From positions 1-21,222 of the forward strand of contig JALHIE010000071.1 in NCBI GenBank assembly GCA_022840285.1: DNA of 21,222 nt. Direction: 5' to 3'. Below the pieces are notes generated by a model. The model saw only the letters and a list, made by a program, of their open reading frames with translations. It ran no database searches and was not told the origin of the DNA. Every line of letters begins with the position of its first letter. Position 1 is the stretch's first letter. The stretch is from Porphyromonadaceae bacterium. GTDB taxonomy: Bacteria; Bacteroidota; Bacteroidia; Bacteroidales; Dysgonomonadaceae. Made by a program: the position numbers and the translations under genes. This document shows, piece by piece, positions 1 through 6,426 of the stretch.

Positions 1-194
1 TTTTCGGTAATATACACCGGAATAAATTTATTTCCGTTGTGTACAGCAATAGTGTGGCCCACGAAATCGGGGGAAATCATTGAAGCACGTGCCCATGTTT
101 TTACGACAGCTTTCTTACCGCTCTCGTTCATGTCGTTCACTTTCTTCTCTAATTTTATGTTGATATACGGACCTTTTTTTAATGATCTGCTCAT
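1..194 (-). CDS. rpsS: 30S ribosomal protein uS19, partial (cut by left edge)
   Basis: This is the N-terminal 64 codons of ribosomal protein S19, which sits in the head of the small subunit. Reading from the ATG at 192-194, the protein begins MSRSLKKGPYIN and continues through KTWARASMISPDFVGHT and AVHNGNKFIPVYITEN, the conserved S19 core. The bacterial protein is usually about 90 residues, so roughly the last 25 lie beyond the left edge of the window. It follows rplB by 21 bases on the same strand, the standard S10-cluster order, and is probably co-transcribed with it. No frame break is visible in the part present. Confidence 0.95.
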   Translation of the reverse strand, partial: MSRSLKKGPYINIKLEKKVNDMNESGKKAVVKTWARASMISPDFVGHTIAVHNGNKFIPVYITE

Positions 195-215
195 AATTCT
201 TACTTGTTAATCAGG

Positions 216-1043
216 TTACTTTTTCTTTCTTCTTTCCACGATGTATTTAGAAGAATGCTTTTTCGGAGCTCTTGTTTTCAAGCCCTTTGAATAAATGCCT
301 TTGGGCGAACGTGGGTGACCTCCTGACGCGCGACCTTCACCACCACCCATGGGGTGGTCAACCGGGTTTTTAACAACCCCGCGTGTGTGTGGACGACGCC
401 CGAGCCATCTTGAACGGCCGGCTTTACCTGATTGTTGCAGCGCATGGTCTGAATTACCAACACTTCCTATAGTAGCTTTACATGTAGCAAGAATTTTACG
501 AACTTCACCTGAAGGCATTTTGATAATCGCGTATTTGTCTTCACGCGAAACCAACTGAGCGAATGTTCCGGCCGAACGTACCATTTTTGCACCTTGTCCC
601 GGACGCAACTCAACGTTATGAATCACCGTACCGAGGGGTATGTTTGCCAAAGGCAATGTATTGCCAACTTCGGGAGCGGCTTCCGGTCCCGACATCACTG
701 TGGTTCCAACTTCTAGTCCGTTGGGAGCAAGGATATACGTTTTTTCTCCATCTGCATAATAAAGCAGCGCGATGCGTGCGGAGCGGTTGGGATCGTATTC
801 AATGCTTTTTACAACGGCAGGAACTCCGTCTTTTGTTCTCTTGAAATCAATAAAACGAAAACGTTTTTTGTGTCCGCCACCAATGTAACCTATCGTCATT
901 TTACCGCGATGGTTGCGTCCACCCGTACTTGATTTACCAACTACAAGAGATTTTTCCGGTTCCGATGCAGTGATATTTTCAAAAGAACCGATAATCTTGT
1001 GTCTTTGCCCCGGTGTTGTGGGCTTTAGTTTACGTATTGCCAT
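216..1043 (-). CDS. rplB: 50S ribosomal protein uL2
   Basis: Ribosomal protein L2 binds 23S rRNA near the peptidyl-transferase centre and is needed for subunit association. The 275-residue product begins MAIRKLKPTTPGQRH and contains the RNA-binding core (PNRSARIALLYYADGEK, then PLGTVIHNVELRPGQGA) and the C-terminal signature PVDHPMGGGEGRASGGHP, followed by the basic tail RAPKKHSSKYIVERRKKK. Length and motifs match the full bacterial protein, so this gene is intact although its upstream neighbours rplW, rplD and rplC are not. It starts 7 bases after the reconstructed rplW stop at 1051-1053, consistent with one polycistronic message. Confidence 0.98.
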   Translation of the reverse strand: MAIRKLKPTTPGQRHKIIGSFENITASEPEKSLVVGKSSTGGRNHRGKMTIGYIGGGHKKRFRFIDFKRTKDGVPAVVKSIEYDPNRSARIALLYYADGEKTYILAPNGLEVGTTVMSGPEAAPEVGNTLPLANIPLGTVIHNVELRPGQGAKMVRSAGTFAQLVSREDKYAIIKMPSGEVRKILATCKATIGSVGNSDHALQQSGKAGRSRWLGRRPHTRGVVKNPVDHPMGGGEGRASGGHPRSPKGIYSKGLKTRAPKKHSSKYIVERRKKK

Positions 1044-1050
1044 TTTTTAA

Positions 1051-1378
1051 TTAGATATTGCTGAATAAATCGATTGTCTCACCTTTTTTCAAGGTTACAA
1101 TTGCTTTTTTATAAGATGGCGTGCTACCGGTAACAACACCGGATTTTGTGTAGCGGCTTCTCAGCTTGCCATCGTATTTCATTGTATTCACCTGTTCTAC
1201 GTGAACATTGTATCATTGTATTCACCTGTTCTACGTGAACATTGTAAAGTGATTCAATTGCATTTTTGATTTCTACCTTGTTAGCACCGGGCACAACAAT
1301 GAAACCGTATCGGTTTTCGAACTTCTCGGTAACCGCGGTTTGCTTTTCCGTGAAAATTGGTTTTATAATTACTCCCAT
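1051..1378 (-). CDS. rplW: 50S ribosomal protein uL23, frameshifted by a 34-base tandem duplication
   Basis: L23 lies at the polypeptide exit tunnel and docks trigger factor and SRP. The open frame from the ATG at 1376-1378 begins MGVIIKPIFTEKQTAVTEKF and runs through NAIESLYNVHVEQVNTM, typical L23. It then enters a non-homologous tail and stops at 1124 (84 residues). The cause is visible: positions 1179-1212 and 1213-1246 are identical 34-base copies in tandem. Removing one copy restores a 97-residue frame continuing KYDGKLRSRYTKSGVV and ending KKAIVTLKKGETIDLFSNI, with stop at 1051-1053. That matches family length and C terminus. As given, the gene would make a truncated protein, unlikely to be tolerated in an essential single-copy gene. 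Either the duplication is an assembly or consensus artefact, or this template carries a null allele. Confidence 0.9.
1179..1246. repeat. Perfect 34-base direct tandem duplication inside rplW
   Basis: Two adjacent identical 34-base units, 1179-1212 and 1213-1246, each begin tcattgtattcacctg and end gaacattgta. Since 34 is not a multiple of three, the second copy shifts the rplW frame. No mobile-element ends or flanking target duplications are visible. The pattern fits replication slippage or an assembly error. Confidence 0.97.
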
Positions 1379-1390
1379 TGTATTGTCTCC

Positions 1391-1597
1391 TTATGCTTTA
1401 AGTAAATCATCAATTACCGCAACAGACGACTCCGTGAGCACTAAATTCCCACAGTTCATGATTTTGTATGTATTTATGTCTGAAGCAGTTATAATCTCAA
1501 CTCCCGGTAAATTTCGGGCCGACAAATATACGTTTTTATTTTGACTTGGCAAAACGAAAAGTAGCTTTTTATCAGCCAGTTGCAGTTTTTTTGTCAA
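1391..1597 (-). CDS. rplD: 50S ribosomal protein uL4, C-terminal fragment
   Basis: This frame encodes the C-terminal third of L4 (TKKLQLADKKLLFVLPSQNK, then NVYLSARNLPGVEI, then NTYKIMNCGNLVLTESSVAV). The conserved block NVYLSARNL is characteristic of Bacteroidetes L4. Reading upstream in the same frame beyond the nominal start gives PRTKNFAEL, which continues the L4 homology, so the TTG at 1595-1597 is an internal codon and not a true start. The missing N-terminal part lies in another frame at 1594-1980. Together they make one broken rplD. L4 helps shape the exit tunnel and in some bacteria regulates the S10 operon. Confidence 0.88.
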   Translation of the reverse strand: MTKKLQLADKKLLFVLPSQNKNVYLSARNLPGVEIITASDINTYKIMNCGNLVLTESSVAVIDDLLKA

Positions 1598-1980
1598 TTC
1601 CGCAAAGTTCTTCGTTCTGGGTGTCTGGCTTTTAGCGAAAGCGCCGAACGGCGAGCCAACGCTTTTTCCTTTTTATTGAGCTTGAAGCCGTAATCCCTGG
1701 GTTTAGGACCAAAGACCCTGCCTCCGCCAACCATAACCGGCGATTTGATGTCGCCACGGCGTGCACCACCGCTCCCTTTCTGACGAATCAGCTTGCGGGT
1801 ACTTCCGGCAATTTCATTTCTCTCTTTCGATTTGTGCGTACCCTGACGCTGGTTAGCCAAATAATGCTTTACGTCTAACCAGATAACATGATCGTTAGGT
1901 TCAATTCCGAAAATGGAATCATTGAGTGTCACCTTTTTATCTGTTACCTCTCCATTGATATTGTATATGCTTAATTCCAT
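1594..1980 (-). CDS. rplD: 50S ribosomal protein uL4, N-terminal fragment
   Basis: The frame starts with ATG at 1978-1980 (MELSIYNINGEVTDKKVTLN) and contains the L4 core ANQRQGTHKSKERNEIAGST, RQKGSGGARRGD and GGGRVFGPKPRDY, the extended loop that lines the exit tunnel. L4 homology ends at RRSALSLKA, about residue 118. After this the frame reads ten unrelated residues to a stop at 1594. Homology resumes in a different frame at PRTKNFAEL. Relatives have about 15 residues between these two blocks, whereas only five nucleotides (1622-1626) remain, so about 40 bases appear to be missing. The start is 2 bases from the rplC stop, as expected in the S10 cluster. Confidence 0.9.
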   Translation of the reverse strand: MELSIYNINGEVTDKKVTLNDSIFGIEPNDHVIWLDVKHYLANQRQGTHKSKERNEIAGSTRKLIRQKGSGGARRGDIKSPVMVGGGRVFGPKPRDYGFKLNKKEKALARRSALSLKARHPERRTLRN

Positions 1981-1982
1981 TT

Positions 1983-2572
1983 TTATTTTTCTATTGTAAC
2001 GATTGAACCTTTACATCCCGGAACCGAACCTTTCAACAATAAAAGATTGTGTTCGGGTATGACTTTAATCACCTGGAGGTTTTGAACGGTTACCCGTTCG
2101 TTACCCATTTGTCCGGCCATGCGAGTTCCCTTAAATACTTTTGCGGGATAAGATGCGGCTCCAATAGAACCCGGTGAACGCAGGCGGTTGTGCTGCCCAT
2201 GAGTGGACTGACCTACTCCACCAAAACCGTGACGTTTTACAACGCCCTGGAAACCTTTACCTTTTGATGTTCCGATTACATCTACGTAAACGGCATCGCT
2301 GAAAAGATCAACAGTGATTTCGGACCCCAACTTGTAGTCGTTCCCAAATCCTTTGAACTCGGCCAAGTGTCTCTTCGGGGTAACTCCGGCTTTTTTAAAA
2401 TGACCTTTTTCTCCACTGGGTGTGTGTTTGTCTTTTTTGTCTTCAAACCCAAGTTGAATAGCGTCGTAACCGTCATTTTCAACGGTCTTTACCTGAGTAA
2501 CCACGCAAGGACCTACTTCGATAACAGTGCATGGAACATTTTTCCGATTTTTTTTCCAATTAATCCTGGCAT
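1983..2572 (-). CDS. rplC: 50S ribosomal protein uL3, frame broken near the N terminus
   Basis: L3 is an early-assembling large-subunit protein reaching the peptidyl-transferase centre. Most of it reads cleanly from about 2535 to 1983: NVPCTVIEVGPCVVTQVK, GHFKKAGVTPKRHLAEFKGF, GTSKGKGFQGVVKRHGFGG and a C terminus of KGSVPGCKGSIVTIEK. The true start is in another frame: the ATG at 2570-2572 gives MPGLIGKKIG, the conserved L3 N terminus. The two frames meet at about 2540-2543, where roughly ten residues (MTSVFSADGK-like in relatives) are absent, an estimated loss of 28 bases. The longest single open frame starting with ATG/GTG begins at 2504, which is internal to the protein. The gene lies 102 bases after rpsJ, a gap that holds a heptad repeat and a hairpin. 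Confidence 0.9.
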
Positions 2573-2607
2573 TTCTCTGTTGTTTAATTAATTAATTATT
2601 GAAATTC

Positions 2608-2641
2608 AAGAACCAGAAGCCAAGATTTTATCTTGGTTCTT
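2608..2641 (-). promoter_or_regulatory. Hairpin between rpsJ and rplC
   Basis: Read on the minus strand, AAGAACCAAGAT (2641-2630) pairs with ATCTTGG (2626-2620) and, past a 7-base bulge CTTCTGG, with TTCTT (2612-2608). This gives about 12 base pairs around a three-base loop. No clear T-run follows on the message strand, so it is not a standard intrinsic terminator. It could be an attenuator, a processing site or an mRNA-stability element, or simply a by-product of the heptad repeat beside it. Confidence 0.45.
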
Positions 2642-2664
2642 TTGTTCTGGCTCCTGGCTCTTTT
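2630..2664 (-). repeat. Degenerate heptad array downstream of rpsJ
   Basis: On the minus strand the sequence divides into 7-base units: AAAAGAG, CCAGGAG, CCAGAAC, AAAAGAA, CCAAGAT. It starts about 10 bases past the rpsJ stop. The same period and purine-rich strand recur downstream of fusA and gltD. Confidence 0.6.
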
Positions 2665-2674
2665 GTCTTATTTA

Positions 2675-2980
2675 TTACACTTTAATTTCTACCTCTACCC
2701 CACTCGGCAACTCAAGTTTCATCAGTGCATCAACGGTTTTGGCAGTTGAGCTGTAGATGTCGATCAGCCGTTTGAAAGACGAAAGTTCGAATTGCTCGCG
2801 CGATTTTTTGTTTACGAATGTAGAGCGGTTCACAGTAAATATGCGTTTGTGTGTGGGCAACGGAATAGGTCCGCTGACTACTGCACCCGTAGCTTTTACG
2901 GTTTTTACGATTTTCTCTGCCGATTTATCCACCAGGCTGTAATCGTAAGACTTCAGTTTAATTCTGATTTTTTGGCTCAT
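2675..2980 (-). CDS. rpsJ: 30S ribosomal protein uS10
   Basis: S10 is a small-subunit head protein and in other bacteria also the NusB partner in antitermination. The 101-residue product begins MSQKIRIKLKSYDYSLVDKS and carries GPIPLPTHKRIFTVNRSTFV, the exposed loop region, then EQFELSSFKRLIDIYSSTAK and the end LPSGVEVEIKV. It is full length and uninterrupted. It follows fusA by 54 bases on the same strand; tuf, which sits between fusA and rpsJ in many bacteria, is absent here, as is usual in Bacteroidetes. This joins the str and S10 clusters into one apparent transcription unit. Confidence 0.98.
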   Translation of the reverse strand: MSQKIRIKLKSYDYSLVDKSAEKIVKTVKATGAVVSGPIPLPTHKRIFTVNRSTFVNKKSREQFELSSFKRLIDIYSSTAKTVDALMKLELPSGVEVEIKV

Positions 2981-3017
2981 AATTTATTTTGAATAATTAT
3001 TGTATTCCTAAGTATTT

Positions 3018-3036
3018 GTCTTCCGTCTTCCGACTT
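3018..3036 (-). repeat. Heptad repeat just after fusA
   Basis: The minus strand reads AAGTC followed by two exact GGAAGAC heptamers (3031-3018). The array begins inside the fusA stop codon TAA (3037-3035). It resembles the arrays after rpsJ and gltD in period, strand and purine content. Confidence 0.6.
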
Positions 3037-4390
3037 ATTTAATCAAATCAACACGACCTTTTACTTCCGTCAACACTTGCCTTGCGATTGAGGGAGAAAC
3101 TTCCTCAAAATGATCGAAAGACATCGTGGAAGTTGCTCTTCCGGAAGTAATGGTTCGCAACGAAGTTACGTATCCGAACATTTCTGAAAGCGGGGTTTTT
3201 GCCTTTACAATGCGCGCTCCCGACCGGTTCGATTCCATCCCTTCAATTTGTCCGCGACGTTTGTTCAAGTCAGAGATCACATCCCCCATACTTTCTTCGG
3301 GAGTAACCACTTCCACTTTCATGATCGGCTCTTTCAAAACAGGACCCGCTTTCTCGCTGGCACTTCTAAATGCCTGAATGGCGCATATTTCGAACGACAA
3401 CTGATCGGAGTCAACCGGATGGTAAGAACCATCAAGCACCGTAACTTTAAGCTTATCCAGTGCATATCCGGCAAGAACACCGTTCTTCATCGCGCGTTGA
3501 AACCCTTTCTGGATAGACGGAATGTATTCTTTGGGAATATTTCCCCCTTTAACTTCGTCGACAAACTGCAGTTCCCCTTCGAAATCGGCATCTGCCGGTT
3601 CCACCCTTACAATAATGTCGGCAAACTTACCGCGGCCCCCGGTCTGCTTCTTGTAAACCTCACGCAATTCAACCGGCTTGGTAATAGCCTCTTTGTAGGA
3701 AACCTGGGGGCGTCCCTGGTTGGCTTCGACCTTAAACTCGCGTTTCAACCGGTCGATAATGATCTCCAGGTGAAGTTCTCCCATTCCGGAGATAACCGTC
3801 TGACCGGTTTCTTCATCCGTCTTAACTGTAAACGTCGGATCTTCTTCCGCCAGCTTAGCCAATCCGACGGAAAGCTTATCCAAATCTTTCTGGGTTTTGG
3901 GCTCAACCGCAATACCGATAACCGGATCGGGGAAGTCCATCGATTCCAGGACGATGGGTTTGTTTTCATCACAAAGCGTATCCCCCGTGCGAATATCTTT
4001 AAATCCAACTCCGGCACCAATGTCTCCGCATCCGATAAATTCTTTCGGATTCTGTTTATTGGAGTGCATCTGAAACAGACGTGAGATGCGTTCCTTTTTA
4101 CCCGAGCGGGGATTGTAAACGTAAGAACCCGCTTCCAGTTCTCCCGAATAAACACGGAAAAAGCAGAGGCGTCCCACGTAGGGGTCGGTCGCGATCTTGA
4201 ATGCCAACGCACACATCGGCTCGTTGGGATCGGGGCGGCGGACGACTGTTTTATCCGTATCTCTCGGATCAATGCCCTCAATAGCATCGGTGTCGACCGG
4301 GCTGGGCAAGTAGGAACAAACGGCATCCAGCAACGTCTGTACTCCCTTGTTTTTGAATGAAGAGCCACAAATCATCGGGTTTATCTGCAT
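3035..4390 (-). CDS. fusA: Elongation factor G, C-terminal fragment (domains II-V and end of G domain)
   Basis: This frame carries the last part of the EF-G GTPase domain (NPMICGSSFKNKGVQTLLDA, including the G5-like motif CGSS) and then domains II to V. Recognisable blocks are TDPYVGRLCFFRVYSGEL, GMGELHLEIIIDRLKREF, GRPQVSYKEAI, SYHPVDSDQLSFEICA, MGDVISDLNKRRGQIEGM and PLSEMFGYVTSLRTITSGRA. The nominal ATG at 4388-4390 is not a real start: upstream in frame it reads KGTLS, matching the conserved RKGTI segment of EF-G. The N-terminal 200 or so residues lie in another frame at 4278-5057. EF-G catalyses GTP-dependent translocation and, with RRF, ribosome recycling, and is normally essential. Confidence 0.93.
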   Translation of the reverse strand: MQINPMICGSSFKNKGVQTLLDAVCSYLPSPVDTDAIEGIDPRDTDKTVVRRPDPNEPMCALAFKIATDPYVGRLCFFRVYSGELEAGSYVYNPRSGKKERISRLFQMHSNKQNPKEFIGCGDIGAGVGFKDIRTGDTLCDENKPIVLESMDFPDPVIGIAVEPKTQKDLDKLSVGLAKLAEEDPTFTVKTDEETGQTVISGMGELHLEIIIDRLKREFKVEANQGRPQVSYKEAITKPVELREVYKKQTGGRGKFADIIVRVEPADADFEGELQFVDEVKGGNIPKEYIPSIQKGFQRAMKNGVLAGYALDKLKVTVLDGSYHPVDSDQLSFEICAIQAFRSASEKAGPVLKEPIMKVEVVTPEESMGDVISDLNKRRGQIEGMESNRSGARIVKAKTPLSEMFGYVTSLRTITSGRATSTMSFDHFEEVSPSIARQVLTEVKGRVDLIK

Positions 4391-5057
4391 GGAAAGCGTT
4401 CCTTTCCCACTCGTTCGCTTCGTCCAATAAATCTGCAGGTATCTCCTCTACGTGATACTCGGCGCCCATAGTCTCGTCGTGCCAATACAGCGCTTTCATT
4501 GTAATCAGATCGACTACACCCTTGAAATTCTCTTCTGCGCCTATGGGAATTTGGATGGGACAGGGAGCTGCACCGAGCACCTCTTTTACCTGACGAACCA
4601 CCTCAAAAAAATTAGCCCCCGAACGGTCCATTTTATTTACGTAACCAATTCGCGGCACCTTGTATTTATCTGCCTGACGCCACACTGTTTCCGATTGCGG
4701 CTCAACTCCGCCTACGGCGCAGAATGCAGCCACGGCTCCGTCGAGAATACGTAACGAACGTTCAACCTCTACGGTGAAGTCCACGTGCCCCGGGGTGTCA
4801 ATCAGGTTAATTTTGTATGTTTTGTCATTGTATTTCCAATTCGCCGTGGTGGCGGCGGAAGAGATGGTTATACCCCTTTCCTGCTCCTGCTCCATCCAGT
4901 CCATCGTGGCTGCTCCATCGTGCACTTCCCCTATTTTATGGGTCAATCCCGTATAAAATAAGATACGTTCCGACGTAGTTGTCTTGCCGGCATCAATGTG
5001 CGCCATGATACCGATGTTGCGAGTGAAAATCAATGCTTCTTTTGAACCTTTTGCCAT
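4278..5057 (-). CDS. fusA: Elongation factor G, N-terminal fragment (GTPase domain)
   Basis: The frame from ATG 5055-5057 begins MAKGSKEALIFTRNIGIMAH and has the translational GTPase motifs in order: P-loop AHIDAGKTT (residues 19-27), RGITI in switch I (61-65), DTPGHVDF (87-94) and NKMD (141-144). Homology continues to LLDEANEW and stops at about position 4407. The next conserved block, KGTLSMQINPMICG, is in a different frame starting at about 4405. Relatives have about 36 residues in between, a helical part of the G domain, so about 107 bases appear to be lost and the frame is changed. The out-of-frame tail reads on to 4278. The gene starts 25 bases after rpsG. Confidence 0.93.
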   Translation of the reverse strand: MAKGSKEALIFTRNIGIMAHIDAGKTTTSERILFYTGLTHKIGEVHDGAATMDWMEQEQERGITISSAATTANWKYNDKTYKINLIDTPGHVDFTVEVERSLRILDGAVAAFCAVGGVEPQSETVWRQADKYKVPRIGYVNKMDRSGANFFEVVRQVKEVLGAAPCPIQIPIGAEENFKGVVDLITMKALYWHDETMGAEYHVEEIPADLLDEANEWERNAFHADKPDDLWLFIQKQGSTDVAGCRLFLLAQPGRHRCY

Positions 5058-5082
5058 CTTTTTTACCTATCGGTCTGTTTAT

Positions 5083-5559
5083 TTAAAATCTGAAATGCGC
5101 AAAAGCCCTGTTCGCTTCTGCCATTCTGTGCATATCCTCTTTACGTTTGTATGATCCACCCTGATTGTTATATGCGTCAACAATCTCGGCAGCCAGCTTG
5201 TCTGCCATCGTTTTGCCTCCTCTTTTGCGAGCATAAAGAATGAGGTTTTTCATTGAAATGGATTCTTTTCTTTCGGGACGAATTTCTGTAGGCACCTGAA
5301 AAGTTGCTCCGCCAACACGGCGTGACTTTACTTCAACCTGCGGTGTTATATTGTCCAGTGCGGCTTTCCAAATCTCGAGAGCCGGTTTTTCATCGTTGGG
5401 CAATTTAGCCTTCACTGTGTTTAATGCAGAATAGAAAATATCGTAAGATATACTCTTCTTTCCGTCATACATAAGGTGGTTAACAAACTTTGTTACCCTT
5501 ACATCACCATATACAGGATCGGGAAGAACCTGTCTTTTTTTAGGTTTTGTTTTTCTCAT
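5083..5559 (-). CDS. rpsG: 30S ribosomal protein uS7
   Basis: S7 nucleates assembly of the small-subunit head and lines the E site. The 158-residue product begins MRKTKPKKRQVLPDPVYGD and contains the S7 core VTKFVNHLMYDGKK, PQVEVKSRRVGGATFQVP, ARKRGGKTMADKLAAEI and the C-terminal EDMHRMAEANRAFAHFRF. Length agrees with the Bacteroidetes family and no break is seen. It lies between rpsL (167 bases upstream) and fusA (25 bases downstream), the usual str order. The 167-base gap to rpsL is AT-rich, and I saw no gene or strong regulatory motif in it. Confidence 0.98.
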   Translation of the reverse strand: MRKTKPKKRQVLPDPVYGDVRVTKFVNHLMYDGKKSISYDIFYSALNTVKAKLPNDEKPALEIWKAALDNITPQVEVKSRRVGGATFQVPTEIRPERKESISMKNLILYARKRGGKTMADKLAAEIVDAYNNQGGSYKRKEDMHRMAEANRAFAHFRF

Positions 5560-5726
5560 TGTTTTAACTGATTTGTGTTGTGTTTGGTTGCCGTTTTTTA
5601 TCTGTCTTCAACAATTCCTCCGAATCGTTTACTCAACCTATAGTAGCTTTTCCCAAAAATTCCAACAGCGATTTTACATGAATTTAACTTATAAAAAATA
5701 AAGCGTACTTTTATAACTGTGCGGGA

Positions 5727-6134
5727 TTATTTCTTCTTTACACCCGGTTTGGCGGCTGCTCCCGGTTTAGGACGCTTGGCTCCATACTTAGAACGACGCT
5801 GGGTCCGGCCGTTTACTCCGGCAGTATCCAATGTTCCACGAACAATGTGATAGCGCACACCCGGAAGGTCTTTTACACGACCACCGCGCACCAATACGAT
5901 GGAGTGCTCCTGCAAGTTGTGCCCTTCACCCGGAATGTAAGCGTTCACTTCCTTTGTGTTAGTTAAACGTACACGGGCCACTTTCCTCATTGCTGAGTTT
6001 GGTTTTTTTGGAGTGGTCGTATAAACCCTTACGCACACACCGCGTCTTTGCGGACACGAATCAAGCGCGCGGGATTTACTTTTCTCTTCAATAACCGTAC
6101 GGCCTTTTCTTACTAATTGTTGAATTGTAGGCAT
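5727..6134 (-). CDS. rpsL: 30S ribosomal protein uS12
   Basis: S12 lies at the decoding site and controls tRNA selection accuracy. The 135-residue product begins MPTIQQLVRKGRTVIEEK and carries CPQRRGVCVRVYTTTPKKPN and GEGHNLQEHSIVLVRGGRVK. The lysines whose substitution commonly gives streptomycin resistance are wild type (K43 in TTTPKKPNSA, K88 in GRVKDLPG). The C terminus has a lysine-, proline- and alanine-rich extension ending KPGVKKK. It is the first gene of the minus-strand translation cluster, with a good Bacteroidetes-type promoter about 70 bases upstream, so it probably heads the transcript running to rpsS and beyond. Confidence 0.98.
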   Translation of the reverse strand: MPTIQQLVRKGRTVIEEKSKSRALDSCPQRRGVCVRVYTTTPKKPNSAMRKVARVRLTNTKEVNAYIPGEGHNLQEHSIVLVRGGRVKDLPGVRYHIVRGTLDTAGVNGRTQRRSKYGAKRPKPGAAAKPGVKKK

Positions 6135-6205
6135 TTTTCTACTTTCTTTTTGTCTTTTATTTTACTGATAAATTTAATTTCTTTACACAGGGGTTAAAAA
6201 CGGCA

Positions 6206-6237
6206 CAAAATTACAAATAATCAACATGATATGCAAA
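6206..6237 (-). promoter_or_regulatory. Bacteroidetes-type primary promoter for the rpsL transcript
   Basis: On the minus strand TTTG (6237-6234) is followed after 20 bases by TAATTTTG (6213-6206), an exact match to the Bacteroidetes -33 TTTG and -7 TAnnTTTG elements. Transcription would begin near 6200, giving a purine-rich leader of about 65 bases before the rpsL ATG. The rest of the 292-base divergent region 6135-6426 is AT-rich. Apart from this promoter and the ECF-like promoter on the other strand, I see no gene in it. Confidence 0.7.
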
Positions 6238-6392
6238 TTATAACCGCTGTTTTTTCAACTATTTTTACAAAATCAAGACAATCAATATTTTTGAAAACAA
6301 GATCAATTTTCGTAAATAGAGACCGATTTTTTTAAAAAAAAGACTCCGCTTCGAGAAAAAATCGAAAAAAACAACTATTTTCGTAATTCCGT

Positions 6393-6417
6393 GTAACTTT
6401 TTCAACATCCATTCGTC
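6393..6417 (+). promoter_or_regulatory. Putative ECF-sigma promoter of the sigma operon
   Basis: GTAAC (6393-6397, in the context TGTAACTTTT) is followed after 16 bases by CGTC (6414-6417). This matches the general ECF pattern of an AAC-containing -35 and a CGTC-type -10, and suggests that the sigma factor activates its own operon. The expected start at about 6423-6425 lies only two to four bases before the ATG at 6427, which would give an essentially leaderless message. Confidence 0.5.
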
Positions 6418-6426
6418 ATCCCACTA

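Noticed and set aside
1594..1600. Programmed frameshifting as the reason for the split rplD, and likewise for fusA and rplC.
   Set aside because: A programmed shift keeps all conserved residues. Here whole conserved segments are absent at each junction and no slippery site with a downstream structure is evident.
3248..4084. Long plus-strand open frame of 278 codons opposite fusA.
   Set aside because: It is fully antisense to well-conserved EF-G sequence and its product resembles no family I know; it is a shadow frame.
6286..6293. TATTTTTG on the plus strand as a primary promoter for the sigma operon.
   Set aside because: No TTTG at the proper distance upstream, and the ECF-like pair at 6393-6417 is closer and better formed. 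A secondary promoter remains possible.
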